Assembly (NCBI GenBank): GCA_944470555.2
Contig: OX104130.1
Coordinates: 62,563,160 to 62,627,159, forward strand
Length of the DNA: 64,000 nt
Source of the DNA: Heterobilharzia americana
Taxonomy: Eukaryota > Platyhelminthes > Trematoda > Strigeidida > Schistosomatidae
Direction of reading: 5' to 3'
Shown: one piece after another, positions 50,401 to 54,711 of the stretch
How the letters are laid out: every line of letters begins with the position of its first letter
How positions within the stretch are numbered: the first letter of the stretch is position 1
Position numbers and translations under genes: made by a program
The notes under the pieces: model-generated
What the model was told of the DNA's origin: nothing
What the model saw: only the letters and a program-made list of their open reading frames with translations
The model's database searches: none

Positions 50401-52609
50401 TAAAGCATGAATAAACTTTTCAGAGACATCGCTCTTTGATAAATAATTTGAAAACCAAAGCTGTAATTTAAATAAGTACATCGACTGTTGATCTGTAACA
50501 CACATAAAGGTGATAAGGGATGTGATAACATGAATGAGGACTGTGACATCGCAAACAAGAGCTAATGTTTTCCAAAGAAGTTTTATGATCACTAAAAAAG
50601 CCTTAGTATGAATACAGGTTTAGCCAAAACTCATTCGCTTACTGAACTTTTAATACTAGACACATCACGCTATGATTATTTATCGCGTTGACAGCGACGT
50701 TGTGTTGTTTTTCGTCTCACTCCCTAACAGCACAGTAAATGAATTAGCATTATGATACTGTAAGAATGGTCAATAATGTTTTTACTTTATGACTGACCAT
50801 TCATGGGACCATCAAGTGAGCCACATGAGGGTTGGTGAAGAAGTAAGGATGAGAAATAACTGCATCGACCGAAATGTCTAAAATACGCAGTATTTACAAC
50901 CACTTACACCCACTTTCATGCAAAATGGGGATTATAATAGAAAAGAATGAAAAAGTATTCCGAAAATACTTGATTATTTGGTATCAATCTATGAAGTTAC
51001 TAACGGTTAGTCTAATTAGTGCACATAAAGATTAGCTGGAAAAAAACAAAGTATATTTTGTCTTGAAATCAGTTACAGTTGTCAAGTTTCAATTCGACCT
51101 AAAACATCATTTTCAGCTTATTGACTAGCCTGTTTACTAAGTTCACGGTGGATTTATAATTAAATGTCACCCATTAAGTAAATATAACATAGCATACAAG
51201 TTCAGTGGTGACAACTGGTTGATAACTGATAATCAATCTCGAAGTAACAAGGGGTTACACTCATCCCACTAGCTATCTTGTTGTTCTTTACTGTTTTTCT
51301 CTAGTTTTCTGATGTACTCTATATATTTATTTTCAACAGCTGGTCAGTTGACACTCATTCATTCTCTCTTTTAGTTAGTCATTATGATACAAACTACCAA
51401 CTACGTAAAAAAACACTTTAAGATCCCACAAATTCTACTGTGTACCTGTACCTCTATACCTTAGCTATTGTTGTAACTACTTTGATGATTCGTCACCCCT
51501 TGTTACTTCGGGATGCATGATCAGTTACTAACCAAATGTAACCACTAGACTAGTGTGTTGCTTTGCTCTTTAGAAACGCAACATATTAGTGTAGAATCAT
51601 TCATAAAAAGCTAATGGAGAAGAAACATTTCCTTACTCAATTTGGTTGTTTTTTAAGTCGAACAGTCTGTGCCATTTGTTGTTAATACACTGATTGGTCG
51701 CTGGAAGGCAATCAATTTCATGTTATCTAGTCCTGAGTGCTGACCGAATTCTATCGATTCTTTTGTAGTAGTCACCAAGCAGTTGGGAGCGATCGATATG
51801 AAGTCCTGGACCCAGGTTTCGTGTTTACTGACAATCCCGATCCAAACAGCTCATACTGCTGAGTGCAACATTAGGTGACGCAGGTTTGAATCCAGCAGGG
51901 GACATCCGTTCTCTTGAGGTTCCAGACGTGCCCTGCTGACCAGTGTCAATAAGCATGAAACCTACGTCTACGGGTTACCCCACCTATCCCCTCCAAACAA
52001 ATGACATTTGTTGTTAATGCCTGAAAGAGAGCAAATGTTTTTAGATGAAAGTTCGAACTTTTCTTGTAGAAAAATCACTAAATAACGAAAGATTAACTGG
52101 TTACTTCTGTTACTAGAGTATGTAGTTGCCTTTAAACAGTTAATCTAGCGCAATGTCCTAGGTTCAACCATAGATTATTCGTAGTGATTAGTTAGTTTGT
52201 GTACGTGTACACGTCGATGTAGCTTTTAACTGTTTCTTTGTCACAAATGAGGAACTATTTTCATTGTTGGAGTATCCGTTTTTCGGATGAACTACCTGCA
52301 GATTCACATGTAAATTAATAGCCTTTTCAGCTCTGTGGTCACCCATTTTGGTAAAATAAAAAAGTGTTATTGTTTCAAAATTCACTGCATGATTTGTTCG
52401 CTTATGAGGAGTACACAGCATCGAACTAGTTATCACGCAGACTTCGTTAATTTAGACTTAACAAAAAGGTTAACTCAATATTCACACCTGCAACGATCTT
52501 GAAGAAAACCAAATTCACTAAATTCCTTTAAAAATAACAAAAATGTAAAATTACTCTCGTCTGAATGAATGAGCGAGGAATCTTCATTTGATTTCACAGT
52601 AGTGGTCAT
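8095..52609 (-). CDS. MINDY-1/2 (FAM63) family deubiquitinase, nine-exon gene (span of coding region)
   Basis: The spliced CDS is 1818 nt (605 aa) across nine exons on the minus strand. MINDY-1/2 enzymes are cysteine proteases that trim K48-linked polyubiquitin in the cytosol. The order of conserved blocks fits the family: an acidic, Ser/Asn-rich N-terminal region (about residues 1-255), the catalytic Cys block TQNQNGPCP (Q275, C281), the TGLDVNIRFTG and YHGWLVDP blocks, the FFRNNHFST block with H463, LVTDMGLL, and a C-terminal DYELSKMLQEEE helix like the family's MIU motif. Cys to His spacing is 182 residues, which equals the C137/H319 spacing I recall for human MINDY-1. All eight junctions have GT..AG ends and compatible phases (1,1,1,0,2,1,0,2). 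The protein is longer than human MINDY-1 because of the N-terminal region. Inferred: one gene, functional, with introns of 2.9-7.8 kb filled with repeats. Non-coding 5' exons and the poly(A) site are not resolved. Confidence 0.9.
8180..9219. other. MINDY intron 8, distal part: nothing recognised
   Basis: AT-rich intron sequence without a recognisable repeat or gene. Confidence 0.5.
9232..10430 (-). mobile_element. RTE-A LINE, 5'-truncated copy
   Basis: Minus-strand RT pieces include FADDLCLMSHKLEDLQ (palm catalytic DD) and TEVMKIPNHQQHQQ, plus the C-terminal region. The 3' end is an AAT-rich tail at the left. It matches the long RTE-A copy at 58816-62077. The flanks GGTGATGCTTAC (9220-9231) and GGTGCTGGTTAC (10431-10442) form a probable 12-bp target-site duplication with two mismatches. 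Frameshifts and an internal expansion near 9750-9890 make it non-functional. Confidence 0.85.
10443..11485. other. Intron 8 segment with no recognised element
   Basis: AT-rich. A 91-codon open frame at 10415-10690 has no recognisable domain and begins inside the LINE end. An ATT run lies near 11130. Confidence 0.5.
11490..11740 (-). repeat. SINE II copy, minus strand
   Basis: Reverse complement of SINE II: tail CAGCTACCTTGTGCAAATTT, body TAATGATACTTCCTGGTTCC and degraded head near 11700-11735. An unrelated inset seems to separate parts of the left end. Confidence 0.65.
12375..12597 (+). repeat. SINE III long-form copy
   Basis: Body CATCTAGCTGACAAGCCCAA and TTCCACTGCTAGTCAT, then the extended tail (GCCAATAG...GACCCAGT) shared with 18180-18385. 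The tRNA-like head is decayed. It ends just outside exon 8. Confidence 0.7.
12628..12947 (-). CDS. MINDY exon 8 (LVTDMGLL block and variable linker)
   Basis: This 320-bp exon covers residues 472-577. It opens with DSIYVLVTDMGLLNEPKIVW and LLNDLDGDTQFVD, the last conserved part of the catalytic fold, and continues into a Ser/Asn/Lys-rich linker. Acceptor is TTTTGTAG at 12948-12949. The donor GTAAGT at 12627 is embedded in CTA-GAG-TAA: if the intron is retained, translation stops at 12624. If spliced, phase 2 joins to exon 9 to give Asp578. Confidence 0.9.
12948..13940. other. Intron 7, proximal part: one possible decayed SINE only
   Basis: 13080-13330 has a SINE-like texture (GGTGACTTAGTG, and AGTAGGACAAG) but is too decayed to place. 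Nothing else seen. Confidence 0.4.
13945..14100 (-). repeat. SINE I copy, minus strand
   Basis: Reverse complement of SINE I: GGAAGCCTGGGAACACTGGA, GCACCCATAACCCCGCCGGG and GATCAAACCCAGAACCTTCA (complement of box B and body). Confidence 0.75.
14366..15078 (+). mobile_element. RTE-A LINE, 5'-truncated copy
   Basis: Carries the C-terminal part of the RTE-A polyprotein: TPITINGRNLKQVTSFTYLG, then GTDEDVKVRIGKARQVFINL and SVLLYGSETWCVTKG, one open frame of 187 codons. It is followed by the conserved 3' end GAACCCAAGGGACAAATAAT and an AAT tail. The flanks TATATGGTTGGC (14354-14365) and TATATAGTTGAC (15079-15090) are a probable target-site duplication with two mismatches. The least broken of the C-terminal copies here. 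Confidence 0.88.
15091..16118. other. Intron 7 distal stretch: nothing recognised
   Basis: AT-rich sequence leading to exon 7. No repeat family or RNA gene recognised. Confidence 0.5.
16119..16261 (-). CDS. MINDY exon 7 (catalytic His)
   Basis: This 143-bp exon encodes residues 424-471: a helical QLTFHGLSQL segment, then EELAVFFRNNHFSTILKHK. H463 in FRNNHFST is the catalytic His of the family. Acceptor is ACATAACAG at 16262-16263 and donor is AAG/GTAAGA at 16118. It enters in phase 1 and leaves in phase 0. Confidence 0.95.
16590..17340 (+). mobile_element. RTE-B LINE, 5'-truncated 3' end copy
   Basis: Aligns by eye with 25050-26019: the block coding VFDHRCLLSI, the AEV-VLGRKGK region, the CGGCCAAACTAAAACATGAC stretch and the T/C-rich 3' UTR ending ATGCAATAACGCCTAG. 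Many frameshifts. Confidence 0.8.
17930..18115 (-). repeat. SINE III copy, minus strand
   Basis: Reverse complement of SINE III: GGAGTCCAGGATGCGCGTTT, GTCAGCTGGATGTACCTGCA and the head GCGTTATCCACC. Head-to-head with the next copy. Confidence 0.78.
18165..18385 (+). repeat. SINE III long-form copy
   Basis: Body TAGGTACATCCAGCTGAAAG and GCGCATCCTGGATTCCACTG, then the extended tail with GCCCGTATGCCAATAG. The head has decayed. Confidence 0.75.
18390..19485. other. Intron 6 stretch with no recognised element
   Basis: AT-rich. Open frames on both strands near 18450-18950 show no domain. Confidence 0.45.
19490..19660 (-). mobile_element. RTE-B 3' UTR fragment, minus strand
   Basis: Shares ATACATCTGNNCCANNGTGA and the adjoining purine-rich strand with the RTE-B ends at about 27535 and 54905. 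Confidence 0.5.
19750..21892 (+). mobile_element. RTE-B LINE, 5' and middle part, 3' end missing
   Basis: The order on the plus strand is a leader, an endonuclease start (LQIGAFNVHTLCQIPQQ near 20395), a linker, the RT block TATGPDGLMPEVLRDDS near 21180 and the AF.ESVDRKILW block near 21540. The frame is broken repeatedly. It ends at 21892 inside the RT domain, after a perfect tandem duplication. 3' loss is unusual for a LINE that usually loses its 5' end, so a later deletion is likely. Confidence 0.8.
21509..21892. repeat. Perfect tandem duplication, 2 x 192 bp
   Basis: 21509-21700 and 21701-21892 read identically. The unit lies in the RT domain of the decayed RTE-B copy. The shared minus-strand peptide is a shadow frame. 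Identity inside an otherwise decayed element indicates a recent event or an assembly artefact. Confidence 0.93.
22092..22282 (-). CDS. MINDY exon 6 (VSDFEYT...YHGWLVDP block)
   Basis: This 191-bp exon encodes residues 360-423: GVSDFEYTSTLSLFDL, then NIHIYHGWLVDPDEH, then a helical TVGKRTYNQLTEELLRL segment. These match MINDY-1/2 almost position by position. Acceptor is TCTCAAG at 22283-22284 and donor is AGAA/GTAAGT at 22091. It enters in phase 2 and leaves in phase 1. Confidence 0.95.
22283..24500. other. Intron 5 proximal stretch: nothing recognised
   Basis: About 2.2 kb of AT-rich sequence without repeat signature or coding motif. Confidence 0.5.
24505..24665 (-). repeat. SINE I copy, minus strand
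   Basis: Starts with GACATCAGTTGGAAGAACAT (3' end) and ends with the tRNA-like head complement ACGTTACCATTGAGTCACTG. Confidence 0.8.
24900..26045 (-). repeat. SINE I copy split by an RTE-B insertion
   Basis: The left part (24900-25049) runs from the SINE 3' end to ACGTTACCAT, and the head resumes at 26020 with ACGTTACCATTGAGCCACTG. A 30-40 bp inverted repeat, TCTATCTGG[AT]GGTTTGTGGA and its complement, flanks the whole at about 24848-24880 and 26075-26110. Confidence 0.85.
25050..26019 (+). mobile_element. RTE-B LINE, 5'-truncated insertion with 10-bp TSD
   Basis: Flanked by ACGTTACCAT at 25040-25049 and 26020-26029. The coding part has LRMFGMRFPPPKCKFLLQDW, DHFNYLGSRITPTL, VFDHRCL with SIGRIAWCHHVSNVEV, and LRWLGHILRMPSSRLP, the C-terminal region of RTE-type ORF2, over at least three frames. 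A 3' UTR ends in a GAT/AAT tail. Reads as an old but clearly bounded insertion. Confidence 0.92.
26110..26720. other. Intron 5 distal stretch before exon 5: nothing recognised
   Basis: AT-rich with a poly-T run near 26670. No element recognised. Confidence 0.5.
26721..26827 (-). CDS. MINDY exon 5 (TGLDVNIRFTG block)
   Basis: This 107-bp exon encodes residues 325-359, including NFYDALCLFPSLQTGLDVNI then RFTG, which matches the family block before the VSDFEYT motif. Acceptor is ATCGTTAG at 26828-26829 and donor is GG/GTGAGT at 26720. It starts in phase 0 and ends in phase 2, so GG plus the T of exon 6 makes Gly360, as the family expects. It was found by looking for this missing block between exons 4 and 6. 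Confidence 0.92.
27325..27690 (-). mobile_element. RTE-B 3' end fragment, minus strand
   Basis: Complement of the RTE-B 3' UTR seen at 54285-54410 and 43200-43330, including GTAGAACCTCGCACACAAGT and the ATACATCTGTGCCACTGTGA segment. Confidence 0.7.
27700..29560 (+). mobile_element. RTE-B LINE, leader and endonuclease part, 3' end missing
   Basis: A leader shared with 19750-20230 (GGATGACCAGCAGTG...), then an endonuclease region with the degraded TDVCCVSETHIEDQSL area near 28545 and the WTHNSHCYHP area near 29090. Stops and frameshifts throughout. It ends before the RT blocks. Confidence 0.75.
29715..29865 (+). repeat. SINE IV fragment
   Basis: Shares CTGATTGGTCACCGTGGAGC, AATTTCATGTTGTCTAGTC and GAGTGTTGAC with 51690-51760. 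Confidence 0.65.
29870..30320. other. Intron 4 stretch: nothing recognised
   Basis: A/G-rich on the plus strand near 30180-30320, otherwise featureless. Confidence 0.45.
30322..31005 (-). mobile_element. Penelope-like element C-terminus with inverted duplication
   Basis: The minus frame at 30553-30816 encodes the region before and into the GIY-YIG domain (TSMCTYQFTCSCGARC, then a LSTRIREHIPAR segment). The following 199 bp (30322-30520), which encode the C-terminal ELKPDLCVQRKYV region, are repeated inverted at 30807-31005 with about 97% identity by eye. Fragment, not a functional gene. Confidence 0.8.
31040..31235 (+). repeat. SINE III copy
   Basis: Upstream start TACCCATGGCACAAGGAGTG, head GACTCAGTGGTCCAGTG, box B GAGTTCGAGTC, end GTCCTGGATTCCACTGCTAA. 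Confidence 0.8.
31240..32570. other. Intron 4 stretch: nothing recognised
   Basis: AT-rich sequence, no gene or repeat family recognised. Confidence 0.45.
32574..33741 (+). mobile_element. Penelope-like element fragment bounded by 35-bp inverted repeats
   Basis: The plus frame at 32685-33035 has SIYKKPTWNGQYLNFHSW then RKRNLIHFLSSR, followed after frameshifts by VTSMCVQIY and a KRISEHYPACLSRGE block of the GIY-YIG region, then a QFIPDLCIEKKHVQSF tail. This is the C-terminal third of a Penelope-like polyprotein. A 35-bp inverted repeat with two mismatches bounds it at 32574-32608 and 33707-33741. Terminal inverted repeats of this kind are not standard for these elements. Confidence 0.85.
33752..33850 (+). 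repeat. Half-copy of the hairpin element at 54046-54270
   Basis: About 99 bp matching the right arm of the 54-kb hairpin, including GACTGTTATATGTTT and TTGTACAGCTTTAGAAA. It lies 10 bp from the Penelope-like inverted repeat and about 25 bp from the exon 4 donor. Confidence 0.8.
33875..34437 (-). CDS. MINDY exon 4 (catalytic Gln and Cys)
   Basis: The largest exon, 563 bp, covers residues 137-324. The first 110 residues or so are an acidic Asn/Ser-rich linker. From about residue 258 the conserved catalytic domain begins with YHIKWIKFNNH, then IITQNQNGPCP with the oxyanion Gln (Q275) and nucleophile Cys (C281), then MIAIANVLLLRGTIDLP. This block is diagnostic of MINDY-1/2. Acceptor is TTTTCATAG at 34438-34439; donor is GAT/GTGAGT, leaving phase 0. 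A half-copy of a hairpin repeat ends only about 25 bp past the donor. Confidence 0.95.
34880..35241. repeat. Short element with ~75-bp terminal inverted repeats
   Basis: 34880-34952 and 35164-35241 are inverted copies, about 90% identical by eye, with a 3-bp indel. The ~210-bp core has no SINE head. An open frame of 121 codons (34909-35274) crosses it but has no domain. It resembles a MITE; transposase family unknown. Confidence 0.7.
35341..35975 (-). mobile_element. RTE-B LINE 3' end copy, minus strand
   Basis: Complement of the RTE-B C-terminal and 3' UTR region: the GTTTCACAGCCATAGAGTAG stretch (MAVKH block), the AGAAACGCATCCCACACATC stretch, and a TCATCATCAAAATCAAC tail at the left. Confidence 0.8.
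35990..37338. other. Intron 3 stretch: nothing recognised
   Basis: AT-rich, with a TATA run near 36600. No element recognised. Confidence 0.45.
37348..38206 (+). mobile_element. RTE-A LINE, 5'-truncated copy with 9-bp TSD
   Basis: Begins in the RT palm (LDFADDLCLMSHKLEDL) and runs to the AAT tail. ATAAATCAC at 37339-37347 and 38207-38215 is the likely target-site duplication, overlapping the AAT tail. Frameshift near 37650. Closely similar to the same region of 58816-62077. Confidence 0.9.
38356..38435. repeat. (AT)n microsatellite
   Basis: About 80 bp of uninterrupted AT dinucleotides, the longest simple repeat in the window. Confidence 0.97.
38917..39105 (+). repeat. SINE V with a well-kept tRNA-like head
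   Basis: 38917-38989 folds like a tRNA: a mostly paired acceptor stem (GGACCTC with GCGGTCC, one mismatch), box A TAGTTCAGTTGG, a TCGGG/CCCGA anticodon stem with loop TCAGAAA, and box B GGTTCGAATCC. Position 33 would be C instead of the near-universal U, and the following sequence (ACCACGGCTATCTCAGATAG) recurs at 42660 and 43405. I therefore favour a SINE over a working tRNA gene. Confidence 0.65.
39216..40115 (+). mobile_element. RTE-A LINE copy interrupted by RTE-B
   Basis: Carries the RTE-A C-terminal region (TYLGSIVSITGSGTDENV start) to the GAACCCAAGGGACAAATAAT 3' end, but is split at 39604-39863 by an RTE-B tail. Frames are broken. Confidence 0.85.
39604..39863 (+). mobile_element. RTE-B 3' UTR insertion nested in RTE-A
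   Basis: 260 bp nearly identical to the 3' end of the 25050-26019 copy (ATGTATACACACATTATCCT, CGACGCTATATCGAACCTCA). TGGATTG at 39597-39603 and 39864-39870 is a likely 7-bp duplication. Confidence 0.85.
40135..40345 (-). repeat. SINE II copy, minus strand
   Basis: Tail CAGCAACCTTGTGCATATTT, body CTAATGATACTGCCTGGTTC, head complement AACCAATGAGCCACAACTCC. Confidence 0.8.
40705..40915 (-). repeat. SINE III copy, minus strand
   Basis: Reverse complement from GTGGAATCCAGGATGCGCAT to the head GTTATCCACTAGACCACCGA and the upstream GCAACGGGTATAG. Confidence 0.82.
40935..41025 (+). repeat. SINE III extended-tail fragment
   Basis: Matches the extended tail of the long-form copies (GAGCCCATATGCCAATAGAG), in the orientation opposite to the adjacent copy. 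Confidence 0.6.
41425..41605 (-). repeat. SINE II copy, minus strand
   Basis: Tail AGCAACCAAGTGTACATTCA, box B complement GGTTTGAACCC, head complement AACCAATGAGC. Confidence 0.75.
42208..42387 (-). CDS. MINDY exon 3 (Ser/Thr/Glu-rich linker)
   Basis: Minus-strand exon of 180 bp, with acceptor in a pyrimidine tract (TTTCTTTCCTAG) and donor GAAA/GTAAGT. It encodes about residues 77-136, running from EESPKIVSEN to SIPDLLE. It is rich in Ser, Thr, Glu and Pro and looks disordered. It is phase 1 at both ends, so it could be skipped without breaking the frame, as could exon 2. A splice variant lacking either is therefore possible. Confidence 0.75.
42625..42900 (+). repeat. SINE V-related repeat with tRNA-like segment
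   Basis: Shares the CCACGGCTAACTCAGATCGT block with 39050 and 43405 and has a tRNA-like piece CGTAGCTCAATTGGTAGGGC at 42868. The tRNA-like part is cut where the RTE-B piece begins. Confidence 0.55.
42900..43345 (+). mobile_element. RTE-B LINE 3' end copy
   Basis: Contains the degraded RMPNHHLP region, the GGTGGCCAGGCCGAGACGTG stretch, the CAATGGCGATTATCACCTC segment and a T-rich UTR. The flanking SINE V-like blocks at 42640 and 43360 suggest it landed in that repeat. Confidence 0.75.
43360..43445 (+). repeat. SINE V-related block
   Basis: Second copy of the ACCTTTAATC...TCACCC...CCACGGTTATCTCAG block seen at 42620-42700. Confidence 0.6.
43450..44330. other. Intron 2 stretch: nothing recognised
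   Basis: A 71-codon Lys/Ser/Gln-rich open frame (44042-44257, plus strand) has no recognised domain. No splice evidence. Confidence 0.4.
44333..48075 (-). mobile_element. RTE-B LINE, long but broken copy, minus strand
   Basis: Reading leftward from a leader (about 48075-47900): an endonuclease start (RFQIAAFNVQKLCQVGQH near 47500), an interruption by SINE II pieces, an endonuclease block (TITDDFNTKVGRLRQPEIHP near 46640), an RT palm (FLDVKTASDSVDFEVLWQYL, then MAYGELSSELTI, 45125-45385), a LSIFGMHFAPVRCKVRFHDW block near 45050, and a decayed 3' UTR. Many frameshifts. It is the most complete RTE-B copy here and no intact ORF remains. Confidence 0.85.
46990..47400. repeat. SINE II copies nested in one another inside RTE-B
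   Basis: A plus-strand SINE II (head GGAGCTGTGGCTCACTGG, about 47100-47290) lies between a minus-strand SINE II head (about 47320-47395) and a minus-strand SINE II tail (about 47035-47100). This fits insertion of one SINE II into another of opposite orientation, after the first had landed in the RTE-B endonuclease. Confidence 0.7.
48080..49020. other. Intron 2 stretch: nothing recognised
   Basis: No gene or repeat recognised. A short CT run near 48885. Confidence 0.4.
49025..49200 (+). repeat. Decayed SINE II copy
   Basis: AATGGTGGTTCAGTAG, GATTCGAACACC, GGTTTGGGTCGACAAGTATA and CTAGTCACTTAACAATGTG follow the SINE II order but are heavily mutated. Confidence 0.5.
49479..49652 (-). CDS. MINDY exon 2 (acidic N-terminal linker)
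   Basis: Minus-strand exon of 174 bp between a strong acceptor (T-rich tract then TTGTAG) and donor AAG/GTGTGT. It encodes about residues 19-76, starting YIDVAAEISKEN and ending SLISQK, an acidic, Ser-rich segment with no recognised domain. It enters and leaves in phase 1. The low-complexity acidic composition matches the poorly conserved N-termini of MINDY proteins. Support comes from splice signals, phase and composition, not motif identity. Confidence 0.7.
50338..50592 (-). other. Unassigned 84-codon open frame in intron 1
   Basis: Less repetitive than its surroundings: a hydrophobic start, then YLFKLQLWFSNYLSKSDVSE and FIHALKARYEL. No family recognised and no clear splice sites. Could be a chance frame or an exon of another transcript. 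Confidence 0.2.
51690..52010 (+). repeat. SINE IV copy, fullest in window
   Basis: Start GATTGGTCGCTGGAAGGCAA, AATTTCATGTTATCTAGTCC, box B-like GGTTTGAATCC at 51882 and tail CCTGCTGACCAGTGTC. Defines the family with 7150-7256, 7300-7535 and 29715-29865. Confidence 0.7.
52555..52609 (-). CDS. MINDY exon 1 (start codon, residues 1-18 plus 1 nt)
   Basis: Minus-strand ATG at 52609-52607 opens an 18-codon stretch (MTTTVKSNEDSSLIHSDE) followed by the donor GTAATT at 52554. It ends in phase 1, which fits the next exon exactly (A + AT gives Asn). I chose this start because it is the first ATG in frame with the downstream exons and joins with no stop. No family motif lies here, so the call rests on phase, splice site and position. 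Two tiny upstream ORFs precede it. An alternative is that the first exon lies elsewhere upstream. Confidence 0.65.
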
Positions 52610-52640
52610 CTCTTCATTGTTCGCTTTCCAAAAACTTCAT
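52606..52640 (-). promoter_or_regulatory. Two chained upstream ORFs before the MINDY start
   Basis: uORF1 (52640-52614, 8 codons) ends in TGA that overlaps the ATG of uORF2 (52617-52606, 3 codons). The TGA of uORF2 in turn overlaps the main ATG at 52609. Both overlaps are ATGA, and the three ORFs use three different frames. A possible 3' splice acceptor (TTTGTACCCAG) lies just upstream, so this could be the start of the mRNA body after cis- or trans-splicing. Regulatory action is inferred. Confidence 0.5.
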
Positions 52641-53400
52641 GAGATAAACTGGGTACAAATATTTCAGCGACGGCGAACAGATTTATTAGAAGCCAAACGC
52701 CAACTAAAACATACACAAAAGGAAGTAAGCTAGAGCAAAATGTCGATAATGGGAAAACGACAGGAAAACTACACCAGTAGGTTAGAACAGAGTGGTCATA
52801 GGAAGCAGAAAGATAGCTTTGAATTCGCCAGTAGGAAATTATTGGACGTCCAGTGACATTTGCTTTAACTGCTGGTCAACATTACGTTGTTAGATAAATG
52901 ATGTATTAGGTTTTACTATTTACACAAAGTTGACAATACCGTTTCATCAACCATTAGTCCATCAATGCCACCAATCAATCAAAACACTCAGTACAAGAAC
53001 GAACATCCCAAGTGGATTAAATTTCTATATGCTAGTCAGTGATAATAATAAGTTTAAAGTTAAGCAATCTGTGTAAGTGGATGCTGTTATAAGTCAGACA
53101 AAATTAGACATTTTGTAGTTACACACGTTTAGTAACTTTGATAAGAAAAATGATTAAGAATTTAGGAATGGGTTAAAAGGAATGAGCTTCCACTTACACT
53201 AACCGTAGCGAAAAAAGGCTGCTAATGGTGCTAGTCAATGTTATTTAGGTTAATTTAAAAATAAAACTAATTACTGGCACGTTATCGCCAACTCCATCCA
53301 CGATTACCGAAAGATTTTCAAAAGAAAACAGTGTGTCGTTCAAGGAAGTAAATCATTTGCTGATGTAAGAATGTGATGGAAAAAAATGAAATAATTTATG
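52641..53400. other. Region upstream of MINDY: 5' UTR/promoter expected, nothing definite seen
   Basis: No TATA box or known repeat could be assigned with confidence. The first ~60 bp are probably 5' UTR or an acceptor region. Confidence 0.4.
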
Positions 53401-53419
53401 TTACTACGAACAAACAACT

Positions 53420-54410
53420 CATCAAAGGTATAAACGAATGTCATCCATATGTCAGCTAGGAGATATGTGACTATGTTATAGGAGGAGTATACTACACTGT
53501 AGTTTATGTCCTGTTATACGGCTATGACACATGGCCGTTGCAGGTAGGAGATATCAAATTATGACACGTTTTTAAACACAAGCATCTTCACAACACTACT
53601 CACGTATGGTGAAATCATAGTGTGAGCATTGTCGAGGTTAAGCGAAGGTTATTATGCAAGAAAAACAAGTCAGTCGATGAAGCTATCAACCTTCACTAAC
53701 TGAAGTAAATTGAACATGTATTGTGTGCGTTCAGCAACGGTTTACCCAGATGTGCAGTGTTGGGAGGCTCGGGGTACCCACTCAAGAAGTTGTACCAGTT
53801 CATGAAGTCTTTGAAGGTTGGTCTGAGACATGTATGCGGGTATGGACTACCTGGCTTCGGACTTCAAGACCATATGAACCAGTGGTCAAAGGCTCTTGTC
53901 GACATGACTGAAAATAGGTTACAATGGTGCAGATGTATCCACTCTTTGACGTCTTGTAATATTTAAACATTTTCATTAACCTTCACTTTCAAACTTTTCT
54001 TCCTCTATACGTCTTTTTATACTACGAAACATGCCAACTGAGTCATAGAGAAGAGATAATTCAGCGAAGAAAGTTTTCTTTTTCGAAGATATCATTTTCT
54101 AAAGCTGTACAGTCGTATTTGTATTTCATAAACATATAACAGTCCATTATACCCTATTGTTTTATAATGGACTGTTATATGTTTACGATATATATAAATA
54201 CGGTTGTACAGCTTTAGAAAATGATATCGTCGAGAAAGAAAATTTCCTTCGCTGAATTATCTCTTCTCTACGCCTTTGTATACTTTGATATAAGCCTTTT
54301 TCTAATTCTCTGCTCCTTGCATGTTATTGAAGCGTGGCAGGTTGAACCGATACACTTCTGTGTGAGGTTATACGCTGGATTTTCCCTCTGTCTAATACCA
54401 CATTGACATA
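53420..54410 (+). mobile_element. RTE-B LINE 3' end copy carrying a hairpin insertion
   Basis: GTCCTGTTATACGGCTATGA, the VEVKRRL/ NKSVDEAINLH region and the CAGATGTATCCACTC segment mark the C-terminus. The 3' UTR continues after the hairpin with GAAGCGTGGCAGGTTGAACC and GTGAGGTTATACGCTGG, as at 43270-43320. Confidence 0.75.
54046..54270. repeat. Near-perfect hairpin, ~106-bp arms, 11-bp loop
   Basis: Arms 54046-54151 and 54163-54270 are reverse complements with a few mismatches. The ends read TAGAGAAGAGATAATTCAGC and its complement. It sits inside an RTE-B 3' UTR. The flanks at about 54002-54026 and 54262-54286 both resemble the same UTR segment, suggesting a duplicated target. Looks like a small foldback element. 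Confidence 0.88.
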
Positions 54411-54711
54411 TTTGCGTAAGTGGAAGAATATATGTTGCATAAGAATAATTGGCATTACGTGCGAAGTCTAGCAGATGTCGAGGGACGAGAGGCTTGGGCT
54501 TGATTAGTTTATGTTAGGTCAGAGGATAACCGCCACCAAATGCGCCCAGTCAGCTGTTAACAAGTAATTGGAGTGTGTATGGTAATTGTATAAAGTCACT
54601 TTCATCCACAACCATTTACTAGCGCTTCTTTCAACTCTATTCCTTCAAGCAGAAACATACTGTGGATTTCGGTGTAGACTTCTGTTATGACAGACAGAAA
54701 AGATCAACATA

